From Streptomyces sp. NRRL WC-3549 (GTDB taxonomy: Bacteria; Actinomycetota; Actinomycetes; Streptomycetales; Streptomycetaceae), in NCBI RefSeq assembly GCF_000721935.1, contig NZ_KL585382.1, forward strand, positions 21,976 through 33,751: 11,776 bases of DNA, in the 5' to 3' direction. The notes below the pieces were generated by a model. It saw nothing but the letters and a program-made list of their open reading frames with translations. It made no database searches and was not told where the DNA came from. Below are positions 1 to 5,182 of the stretch, one piece after another. The stretch's first letter is position 1, and every line of letters starts with the position of its first letter. The translations under genes and the position numbers were made by a program.

Positions 1-897
1 GTCCCGCAGGGCGCCGCCCCCCGCCGCGAGGCGTACGCCCGCGGCGCGCAGCAGGCGCACGGGTGGGGCGCCCCGGAGGCGGGAGGCGGCGCAGCCGCCC
101 TGGGGGAGGCAGACCACCGTCACCCCGGAGGCGGCCAGCCGGTCGGCGACCCGGGAGGCCGCCTCCCCGGGCAGCCGGGCGAGGCCCGCACAGGGGCCGA
201 GCGAGACCCCGGGGCGGTGTGCGCCGGCCATCACGGCGAGCCGGGTCAGGACCCCCGGGTCGTCGGCGTCCGTGTGCAGGTCCAGGGGGAGCCCCCGATC
301 CGCGGCGAGCCCCAGCACCGTCTCGGCGTGGCGGACCGGATCGGGGTCGAGGTCCGGGCGCCCGCCCACGACGTCGGCGCCCAGGTCCACGGCGTCGCGG
401 AGGAGCGCGAGCCCGCCGGTCCCCGGGACCCCGGTGAGCGGCCCGGGTACGGCGACGGTGATCACCTCGGTGAGCCCGCGGAGGGAGCGGCCGGCCTCCA
501 GCACGGCTTCGAGCGGTGCCAGGCCCGTGGTCTCGGTGACGCACACCTGGGCGCGGAGCGCGGTGGCCCCGTGGCTGAGCTGCAGAAGCGCTGCCTCCAT
601 CGCGCGGCGCCGGACGTCACCGGGGCGTGCGCCCGCGTACTCGGGCGAGGCGGTGAGCGCGGTGTCGCTGTGGGCATGCGGCTCGGCGGGCGCCGGCAGC
701 AGGAGGTAGCCCCGCAGGTCCAGACGGGTGCCCCGGGTGGTGAGGCGGCCGGCCGCGGCCACCGCATCGATGCGCGGCCCGTCGGTCAGGACGTCGACGA
801 TCCGCCCGTCGGTGAGCCGGACGCCGCTGAGGAGGAGGGCCGCCGCCCTGGGTCCGGCCGTGCCGTCGTCGGGCCGCCGCGGTCGGCTGTCGGGCAT
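1..897 (-). CDS. Amidohydrolase / cytosine-deaminase-like protein (3' end outside the window)
   Basis: The reading frame is open on the minus strand from ATG at 897 to the window edge, giving 299 residues with no stop, so the C-terminus is missing. An AGGAG ribosome site lies 4-8 nt upstream of the ATG. The fold resembles the amidohydrolase superfamily, cytosine-deaminase branch: an N-terminal beta segment, then a metal-binding HAH at residues 74-76, a later His (H208) in LDLHTDADDP, and an ending GGGALRD where CodA-type enzymes have the GxDN region. However, the catalytic Glu expected three residues after H208 is Ala (A211), the next metal His is replaced by Pro in SLGPCAG (P235), and the metal-binding Asp near the end is Gly (G295). 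It may therefore be inactive or use other chemistry. Substrate unknown. The gene is transcribed away from the tRNA/rpmG cluster. I recall similar Streptomyces proteins annotated simply as hydrolases, but could not check. Confidence 0.8.
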   Translation of the reverse strand, partial: MPDSRPRRPDDGTAGPRAAALLLSGVRLTDGRIVDVLTDGPRIDAVAAAGRLTTRGTRLDLRGYLLLPAPAEPHAHSDTALTASPEYAGARPGDVRRRAMEAALLQLSHGATALRAQVCVTETTGLAPLEAVLEAGRSLRGLTEVITVAVPGPLTGVPGTGGLALLRDAVDLGADVVGGRPDLDPDPVRHAETVLGLAADRGLPLDLHTDADDPGVLTRLAVMAGAHRPGVSLGPCAGLARLPGEAASRVADRLAASGVTVVCLPQGGCAASRLRGAPPVRLLRAAGVRLAAGGGALRD

Positions 898-1408
898 CGC
901 GCTCCTGGTGGGGGATACGGGATCGCGGGTCGAGATCACGCGGAGTGCGGCCGAGCCTAAGGGCTGTCCCCGCCTGGCCGGTGGATCAGCGCGCGGCGTC
1001 GGACACGGTGCGCACGCGGGGCGGGAGGGTGCCCGCGTCCGGGAGGGCCGGCGGACGCGCGGGGGCGAGTGCCATGTCGCGCCCGGACCCGTTGCCGGCC
1101 CCGTCCCACACGGCCCCGCGCCCGCGCGGGGCTCCCGCCCCGGGCCGGCCCCCGGGCGGTGCCCGGGCAGCCCCGGGGGAGCCGGAATAGTCGTACGAGT
1201 GCGGAGGCGTGGAGGAGGCGTGCCCGGGGCGGCTTCCCAGCGTCCCTCAACGCTCCCGGGCGACGGTGTCCCGAGCGATCAAGGCCTGATCAGGGGCCGG
1301 TTCGGCGAGGTGTCCGGACCGGCCTCGCGGATCGGATCCCGGGTCGGGCGGGACGCGGGAAACGGATTTGGGCGATCGGCGACAGACCGTGTAATGTCTT
1401 CCTCGCTC
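898..1408. other. Intergenic region without a convincing gene
   Basis: This is 511 nt between the divergent amidohydrolase start and tRNA-Thr. Open frames here are rich in Arg, Pro, Gly and Ala, lack ribosome sites and match no family I know. It holds a GC hairpin at 1113-1132 (arms GCCCCGCG and CGCGGGGC, loop CCCG) of unknown role. Its last 45 nt contain the probable tRNA promoter. The hairpin has no T-tract, so I do not call it a terminator. Confidence 0.6.
1368..1397 (+). promoter_or_regulatory. Probable promoter of the tRNA-Thr/tRNA-Met transcript
   Basis: A TTGGGC -35-like box (1368-1373) and a TAATGT -10 (1392-1397) are separated by 18 nt. This would start transcription a few bases before the mature tRNA-Thr at 1409. 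It fits a vegetative (HrdB-type) promoter and is one of the few AT-richer spots in the gap. No experimental support is visible. Confidence 0.55.
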
Positions 1409-1481
1409 GCCCCAATAGCTCAGTCGGTAGAGCGTCTCCATGGTAAGGAGAAGGTCTGCGGTTCGATTCCGCATTGGGGCT
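1409..1481 (+). tRNA. thrT: tRNA-Thr (anticodon GGT)
   Basis: A full cloverleaf can be drawn. The acceptor GCCCCAA/TTGGGGC pairs over 7 bp, followed by discriminator T. The D stem is GCTC/GAGC. The anticodon stem TCTCC/GGAGA encloses the loop ATGGTAA with anticodon GGT, which reads ACC/ACT threonine codons. The T stem TGCGG/CCGCA carries the TTCGATT loop. CCA is not encoded. It is first in a two-tRNA unit ahead of rpmG, as in other actinobacteria. Confidence 0.96.
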
Positions 1482-1496
1482 CTGGTGATCGGGGGA

Positions 1497-1512
1497 CCCC
1501 GCTTCGGCGGGG
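1497..1512 (+). other. Stable TTCG tetraloop hairpin between two tRNAs
   Basis: CCCCGC and GCGGGG pair perfectly around TTCG, giving the exceptionally stable C(UUCG)G closing. It sits in the 45-nt spacer between tRNA-Thr and tRNA-Met. There is no T-tract, so it is probably a spacer that keeps the two tRNAs from misfolding together or guides processing, rather than a terminator. That role is inference. Confidence 0.6.
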
Positions 1513-1526
1513 AAACTCATCATCAA

Positions 1527-1599
1527 AGCGGTGTAGCTCAGTCGGTAGAGCAAGCGGCTCATAATCGCTGTGTCACCGGTTCAAGTCCGGTCACCGCTA
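1527..1599 (+). tRNA. metT: Elongator tRNA-Met (anticodon CAT)
   Basis: The cloverleaf has acceptor AGCGGTG/CACCGCT, discriminator A and D stem GCTC/GAGC. The anticodon stem AGCGG/TCGCT encloses CTCATAA with anticodon CAT, and the T stem is ACCGG/CCGGT. The paired 1:72 position and the absence of the run of G-C pairs in the anticodon stem rule out initiator tRNA. A CAT anticodon could also mark tRNA-Ile2, whose C34 is modified, but the position beside tRNA-Thr and rpmG favours elongator Met. CCA is not encoded. Confidence 0.92.
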
Positions 1600-1606
1600 C
1601 TCTCGG

Positions 1607-1650
1607 TAGCCGATTGCGGGGTCGGTCCTTCGATCGGCTACTCTTTTTTT
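1607..1650 (+). terminator. Terminator-like hairpin after the tRNAs, before rpmG
   Basis: TAGCCGAT (1607-1614) pairs perfectly with ATCGGCTA (1633-1640) around an 18-nt loop, followed by a T-rich tract at 1642-1650 with seven consecutive T. It looks like an intrinsic terminator for the tRNA unit. It ends only 38 nt before the rpmG start, and I see no promoter in those 38 nt, so either read-through or a promoter further upstream must serve rpmG. Confidence 0.7.
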
Positions 1651-1688
1651 GCGTTCATCCGTCCACCGTCCGTCCAAGGAGCACTCAC

Positions 1689-1853
1689 GTGGCTGCCACC
1701 GACGTCCGCCCGAAGATCACGCTGGCCTGCGTGGAGTGCAAGGAGCGGAACTACATCACCAAGAAGAACCGGCGTAACAACCCGGACCGTCTTGAGATGA
1801 AGAAGCACTGCCCGCGCTGCAACTCGCACACCGCGCACCGCGAAACGCGCTGA
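1689..1853 (+). CDS. rpmG: 50S ribosomal protein L33 (zinc-binding form)
   Basis: This 54-residue protein is a component of the large ribosomal subunit near the E site. It has two zinc-knuckle pairs, C14-x-x-C17 and C41-x-x-C44, so it is the zinc-containing (C+) paralogue. Streptomyces also carry zinc-free L33 copies expressed under zinc starvation, and this is not one of those. The basic middle (KKNRRNN) and the KxxC ending match the family at full length. The start is GTG, chosen because AAGGAG lies 7 nt upstream and the family begins here. It follows tRNA-Thr and tRNA-Met and precedes the MaoC pair, a conserved actinobacterial arrangement. Confidence 0.96.
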
Positions 1854-1864
1854 AACAGGCTCGT

Positions 1865-1899
1865 ACACGAGGCCGTCCCCACTGGGGGCGGCCTCGTGT
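1865..1899 (+). terminator. Strong hairpin downstream of rpmG
   Basis: ACACGAGGCCG pairs perfectly with CGGCCTCGTGT, and the stem continues inward with TCCCC/GGGGG (one G-U pair) to a triloop ACT, about 16 bp in all. The downstream sequence is T-rich (GTTGTATTGCTTTG) but not a clean run. It probably ends or attenuates rpmG transcription before the MaoC genes. Confidence 0.7.
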
Positions 1900-1955
1900 C
1901 GTTGTATTGCTTTGTTCTTCGCCTTGTTCCGATTTTTTCAGGAGGTAGCGGGCCC

Positions 1956-2408
1956 ATGGCGCTCGACCAGTCCTTCGTGGGGCGGACCTATCCGCCCACC
2001 CCGGCGTACGAGGTCGGCCGGGAGAAGATCCGGGAGTTCGCGGAGGCGGTGGGTGACACCAACCCCGCGTACGTGGACCCGGAGGCCGCCAAGGCCCTGG
2101 GGTACCCGGATGTGATCGCCCCGCCCACATTCGTGTTCTCCATCACCTTCAAGGCCGCGGGCCAGGTCGTCCAGGACCCCCAACTGGGCCTGGACTACAG
2201 CCGTGTGGTGCACGGCGACCAGAAGTTCGCGTACGAGCGCCCGGTCCGGGCGGGGGACCGGCTCACGGTCACCTCGACGATCGAGTCCATCAAGTCGCTG
2301 GCGGGCAACGACATCGTGGACGTCCGTGGCGAGGTGCACGACGAGTCGGGCGAACACGTGGTGACCGCGTGGACGAAGCTGGTGGCCCGGGCCGCCGAGG
2401 AGGCATGA
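1956..2408 (+). CDS. MaoC-like hot-dog protein, HadA-type (non-catalytic) dehydratase subunit
   Basis: The protein is 150 residues, one N-terminal-type MaoC/hot-dog domain. Family members dehydrate (3R)-hydroxyacyl thioesters. In mycobacteria HadA pairs with HadB to act on fatty acyl-ACP in the FAS-II cycle. The hydratase-2 region reads VGDTNPAYVD at residues 32-41: the Asp (D34) is present but the catalytic His is Tyr (Y39), as expected of the non-catalytic, substrate-holding subunit. The start is set by AGGAGGT at 1940-1946, 9 nt ahead of the ATG. The stop overlaps the next start by one base (TGATG), so the two products are probably made together and form a heterodimer. The acyl substrate in a Streptomyces, which is not expected to make mycolic acids, is unknown. 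Confidence 0.88.
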   Translation: MALDQSFVGRTYPPTPAYEVGREKIREFAEAVGDTNPAYVDPEAAKALGYPDVIAPPTFVFSITFKAAGQVVQDPQLGLDYSRVVHGDQKFAYERPVRAGDRLTVTSTIESIKSLAGNDIVDVRGEVHDESGEHVVTAWTKLVARAAEEA

Positions 2409-2836
2409 TGACGGCGAACGTGACCTATGCGTCGGTCGAGGTCGGCACCGAACTGCCGGCCCGTACCTTCCCGGTGACCCGCGCCACGCTGGTGCAGTAC
2501 GCCGGTGCCTCGGGCGACTTCAACCCGATCCACTGGAACGAGCGGTTCGCCCGCGAGGTCGGACTGCCCGACGTGATCGCGCACGGCATGTTCACCATGG
2601 CCGAGGCGATCCGCGTCGTCACCGACTGGGCGGGCGACCCGGGGGCGGTCACCGAGTACGGCGTGCGGTTCACCCGCCCCGTGGTGGTGCCCGACGACGA
2701 GGCCGGGGCGACGATCGAGGTCAGCGGCAAGGTCGCGGCCAAGCTGGACGACGGACTGGTGCGGGTGGACCTGACCGCGACGAGCGACGGCAAGAAGGTG
2801 CTGGGCATGTCCCGCGCCGTGGTCCGGCTGGCCTGA
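2408..2836 (+). CDS. MaoC family (3R)-hydroxyacyl dehydratase, HadB-type catalytic subunit
   Basis: A 142-residue hot-dog protein with the complete hydratase-2 signature YAGASGDFNPIHWNERFA at residues 31-48. D37 and H42 form the expected catalytic dyad, matching mycobacterial HadB. It should supply the active site to the partner encoded immediately upstream. ATG codons occur in frame at 2405 and 2408; I chose 2408 because GAGGAGG ends at 2403, leaving 4 nt instead of 1, which also gives the usual N-terminus MTANV. The gene order rpmG-hadA-hadB is as in Mycobacterium, but no hadC follows: the next gene is a TetR regulator. The likely role is fatty-acid or polyketide-related acyl dehydration; the exact substrate cannot be read from the sequence. 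Confidence 0.9.
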   Translation: MTANVTYASVEVGTELPARTFPVTRATLVQYAGASGDFNPIHWNERFAREVGLPDVIAHGMFTMAEAIRVVTDWAGDPGAVTEYGVRFTRPVVVPDDEAGATIEVSGKVAAKLDDGLVRVDLTATSDGKKVLGMSRAVVRLA

Positions 2837-2871
2837 CGGCTGCGGACCCGTCGGCCGTGCGGGTGGACGAG

Positions 2872-2900
2872 CGGAGGGGCGCCCTGGTGGCGCCCCTCCG
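2872..2900 (+). terminator. Hairpin terminator after the MaoC pair
   Basis: A perfect 12-bp stem, CGGAGGGGCGCC with GGCGCCCCTCCG, closes a 5-nt loop CTGGT. No T-tract follows, as is common for Streptomyces terminators. It separates the rpmG/MaoC unit from the tetR promoter 20 nt further on. Confidence 0.65.
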
Positions 2901-2920
2901 GCGTACCCGCCGACAACTGC

Positions 2921-2948
2921 TTGACATAGTTAGTGATTGAGCAATAAC
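2921..2948 (+). promoter_or_regulatory. tetR promoter
   Basis: A consensus -35 TTGACA (2921-2926) and an AATAAC -10 (2943-2948) are separated by 16 nt. Initiation 7-9 nt beyond the -10 would fall at or just before the ATG at 2958, implying a leaderless or nearly leaderless mRNA. The spacer and -10 are covered by the TetR-type dyad. Confidence 0.65.
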
Positions 2949-2949
2949 T
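2928..2949. promoter_or_regulatory. Putative TetR operator 1 (tetR autoregulation)
   Basis: A 22-bp dyad with arms AGTTAGTGAT and AGCAATAACT about a TG centre; 8 of 10 arm positions are symmetric. It overlaps the spacer and -10 of the tetR promoter, where a bound repressor would block polymerase. The same motif recurs before the MFS gene, which is the main argument for its role. Confidence 0.7.
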
Positions 2950-2957
2950 TTCTCCCC

Positions 2958-3515
2958 ATGGCAAGGATGAGTGCGGAGGAGCGGCGTGAGAGCGCCGTAC
3001 GGGCGGCGGTCACCGAGTTCGCCCGGGGTGGCTACAGGGGCACGTCGACGGAGGCGATCGCCCGCCGTGTCGGTGTGTCGCAGCCCTATCTCTTCCGGCT
3101 GTTCCCGAACAAGCAGGCCCTCTTCCTGGCAGCGGCCGAACGCTGCCTGGAGGACACCCGGGGGGTGTTCGCCCGGGCCTGCGAAGGACTGGAGGGCGAG
3201 GAGGCGCTGCACGCCATGGCGGCGGCCTACCAGCGGCACGTCATCGACGACCCCGACATGTTCCAGATGCAGATGCAGATGTACGCGGCCACGGCGGTGG
3301 CCGAGGTCGACGGGGACGCCGAGTTCGGTGAGCGGCTCCGGGCCGGCTGGCTGCGGATGTGGGACGACGTCCACCTCGTCCTGGGTGCGGACGTGGACGG
3401 GACCACCACGTTCCTGGCCTACGGCATGCTCGCCAACACCCTGGCGTCGCTGGGCTTTCCGGCCGGGCATCGCGTGTGGTCCGGCTTCTACCTCTCGGCC
3501 CGGCCTGTCGGCTGA
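2958..3515 (+). CDS. TetR/AcrR family transcriptional repressor
   Basis: A 185-residue DNA-binding repressor. The N-terminal helix-turn-helix spans about residues 29-50 (TSTEAIARRVGVSQPYLFRLF, with the family-typical YLFRLFPNK following). The rest is an all-helical ligand-binding and dimer domain. Residues 103-108 are an unusual alternating Gln-Met run encoded by three CAGATG repeats. The start is the ATG at 2958: it lacks a ribosome site but lies where the promoter would begin the message; an ATG at 2967 (MSAEERR) is the alternative. It sits just upstream of, and codirectional with, an MFS exporter, and both carry the same dyad, so it probably represses itself and the pump until a drug or metabolite binds. 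Inducer unknown. Confidence 0.9.
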   Translation: MARMSAEERRESAVRAAVTEFARGGYRGTSTEAIARRVGVSQPYLFRLFPNKQALFLAAAERCLEDTRGVFARACEGLEGEEALHAMAAAYQRHVIDDPDMFQMQMQMYAATAVAEVDGDAEFGERLRAGWLRMWDDVHLVLGADVDGTTTFLAYGMLANTLASLGFPAGHRVWSGFYLSARPVG

Positions 3516-3559
3516 GCGGCGACGGGCCGGCGTTCGGCCGGGGGCGGGTGTCGGTCGGG

Positions 3560-3606
3560 CGGCGGCGTCGGGGCCGGTACCAGGGGTGTCGGCCGGGTCG
3601 CCGCCG
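3560..3606 (+). terminator. Possible hairpin between tetR and the MFS gene
   Basis: Outer arms CGGCGGCG/CGCCGCCG and inner arms GGCCG/CGGCC form a two-tier stem around a 13-nt loop. No T-tract is directly adjacent, although five T occur about 30 nt on. In such GC-rich DNA pairing by chance is common, so this is tentative. Confidence 0.35.
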
Positions 3607-3652
3607 AGCCGTCAGCCCGGGCCCCGGATCCGCCCGTTTTTCTGTCCACGAA

Positions 3653-3674
3653 AGTTAGTCATCAATTACTAACC
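3653..3674. promoter_or_regulatory. Putative TetR operator 2 (MFS exporter control)
   Basis: A 22-bp dyad with arms AGTTAGTCAT and ATTACTAACC about a CA centre; 8 of 10 arm positions are symmetric. Nine of the ten left-arm bases equal those of the dyad before tetR. It lies 4-25 nt ahead of the MFS ribosome site, in an AT-rich island. A promoter must lie here too; CTGTCC (3642-3647) 17 nt before ATTACT is a weak candidate. Confidence 0.72.
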
Positions 3675-3687
3675 CGCAGGGGGAACG

Positions 3688-5118
3688 ATGGAACAGCAAC
3701 CGTCCAGCCGCAGAGGAGCGGTCTGGGCCCTCGTCCTCACGAGCGTCGCCGGATTCATGGCGGCCCTCGACAACCTCGTCGTCACCACCGCCCTGCCCTC
3801 CATCCGCGAGAGCCTCGGCGGTGAACTGGAGGAGCTCGAATGGACGGTGAACGCCTACACGCTCACCTTCGCGGTCCTGCTGATGACGGGCGCCGCGCTC
3901 GGCGACCGTTTCGGCAGGCGCCGGCTCTTCCTGGCAGGTCTCGCGGTCTTCACCGCGGCCTCCGCCGCGGCGGCCCTCTCACCGGGCATCGGTGAACTCA
4001 TCGCCTTCCGCGCCGTCCAGGGCGTCGGGGCCGCGATCATGATGCCGCTCACCCTCACCCTGCTCACCGCCGCCGTCCCGCCCGCCCGGCGCGGTATGGC
4101 CCTCGGCGTCTTCAGCGCGGTCACCGGCCTCGCGGTCGCCAGCGGCCCGCTGATCGGCGGCAGCCTCACCGAACACCTCTCCTGGCAGTGGATCTTCTGG
4201 CTGAACGTGCCCATCGGCCTCGTCCTGCTGCCCCTGGCGCGCCTGCGGCTGGCGGAGTCCTACGCCCCCGAGGCCCGCCTCGACGTGCCCGGCACGGTCC
4301 TGATCAGCGCCGGTCTCTTCGGCATCGTCTACGCCCTGGTCAGCGCCACCGGCGACGGCTGGACCAGCCCCGGCGTACTGACCGGGCTGGCAGCCGGAAC
4401 GGCCCTCCTCGGCCTCTTCGTCCGCCACGGTTTCCGCGCCGCGCGCCCGGTCCTGCCGATGCGGCTCTTCCGCGACCGCGCCTTCTTCGGGATCAACATC
4501 GCCAGCCTGCTGATGTTCCTCGGCATGTTCGGCTCGATCTTCCTGCTGAGCCAGTTCCTCCAGAGCGCGCTGGGTTACTCGCCCACCGAGGCGGGCCTGC
4601 GCATGCTCCCCTGGACGGGGATGCCGATGCTGGTGGCCCCCGTCGCCGGATACCTGTCCGACCGGTTCGGCGGCCGTCCCGTGGTGGTGACCGGCCTCGC
4701 CCTCCAGGCGGTGGGCCTCGGCCTCTTCGCCGCGGTCCTGGAGCCGGACGTCGGGTACGCCGCCCAGCTGCCGGGGCTGATCGTCGGCGGAATCGGCATG
4801 GCCCTCTACTTCGCGCCCGCCGCCAGCCTGGTGATGTCCAGCGTCCGGCCGGGCGAACAGGGCATCGCCTCCGGGGCCAACAACGCCCTGCGCGAGGTCG
4901 GTGGGGCGCTCGGCGTCGCCGTACTGGCCTCGGTCTTCTCGGCCCGGGGCGGATACGGGTCGGCGCGGTCCTTCACGGACGGCACCGTGCCCGCCGTCTG
5001 GATCGGTGCCGGCGTGGTCGCCCTCGCCGCGCTCGTGGCGCTGCTCATCCCGCGTCGCCGCACCACGCCGGGCCCGGCACCCGAGCCGGCCCCGGAGCGG
5101 GCCCCCCTCGCGGCCTGA
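3688..5118 (+). CDS. MFS drug/H+ antiporter, DHA2 (14-TM, EmrB/QacA-like)
   Basis: A 476-residue inner-membrane exporter expected to use the proton gradient to expel drugs or toxic metabolites. Motif D1 is present at D28-P37 in TM1 (DNLVVTTALP), motif A in the loop after TM2 at G68-R78 (GxxLGDRFGRRR), and antiporter motif C in TM5 around residues 140-158 (GLAVASGPLIGG). Length and hydrophobic segments fit 14 TM helices, with a short Pro-rich cytoplasmic tail. AGGGGGA lies just ahead of the ATG. It follows a TetR gene and shares its operator motif, so it is probably repressed until inducer is present. Substrate cannot be predicted: the family includes antibiotic self-resistance pumps, but no biosynthetic genes are in the window. 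Confidence 0.93.
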   Translation: MEQQPSSRRGAVWALVLTSVAGFMAALDNLVVTTALPSIRESLGGELEELEWTVNAYTLTFAVLLMTGAALGDRFGRRRLFLAGLAVFTAASAAAALSPGIGELIAFRAVQGVGAAIMMPLTLTLLTAAVPPARRGMALGVFSAVTGLAVASGPLIGGSLTEHLSWQWIFWLNVPIGLVLLPLARLRLAESYAPEARLDVPGTVLISAGLFGIVYALVSATGDGWTSPGVLTGLAAGTALLGLFVRHGFRAARPVLPMRLFRDRAFFGINIASLLMFLGMFGSIFLLSQFLQSALGYSPTEAGLRMLPWTGMPMLVAPVAGYLSDRFGGRPVVVTGLALQAVGLGLFAAVLEPDVGYAAQLPGLIVGGIGMALYFAPAASLVMSSVRPGEQGIASGANNALREVGGALGVAVLASVFSARGGYGSARSFTDGTVPAVWIGAGVVALAALVALLIPRRRTTPGPAPEPAPERAPLAA

Positions 5119-5134
5119 CCCGCCGCCCGGACGC

Positions 5135-5172
5135 GTACGGTCCACGGCCCGCACCCGGGCCGTGGACCGTAC
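5135..5172 (+). terminator. 17-bp perfect hairpin between the MFS gene and murB
   Basis: Arms at 5135-5151 and 5156-5172 are perfectly complementary over 17 bp, with loop CACC and a short T-containing tail (TCTTGTCC). It should terminate MFS transcription. Its right arm overlaps the probable murB -10, and its end is only 10 nt before the murB GTG. Confidence 0.75.
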
Positions 5173-5175
5173 TCT
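5170..5175 (+). promoter_or_regulatory. Probable -10 box of a leaderless murB transcript
   Basis: TACTCT matches the TANNNT pattern that in Streptomyces is often placed 7 nt before the start codon of leaderless genes; here the gap to GTG 5183 is exactly 7 nt. No ribosome site precedes the GTG, and no good -35 is visible. Confidence 0.5.
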
Positions 5176-5182
5176 TGTCCCC

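Noticed and set aside
1113..1132. GC hairpin as a terminator in the upstream gap
   Set aside because: No gene ends nearby and no T-tract follows; recorded only as part of the intergenic region.
1247..1562. Minus-strand frames antisense to tRNA-Thr and tRNA-Met (proteins with RNRTADLL or ALPTELL)
   Set aside because: They are translations of tRNA antisense sequence, a common false annotation.
217..1564. Several long plus-strand open frames over the amidohydrolase and the intergenic gap
   Set aside because: They run opposite a well-supported minus-strand gene or through structured RNA genes, are low-complexity Arg/Gly/Pro sequence and lack ribosome sites; mirror frames are common at this GC content.
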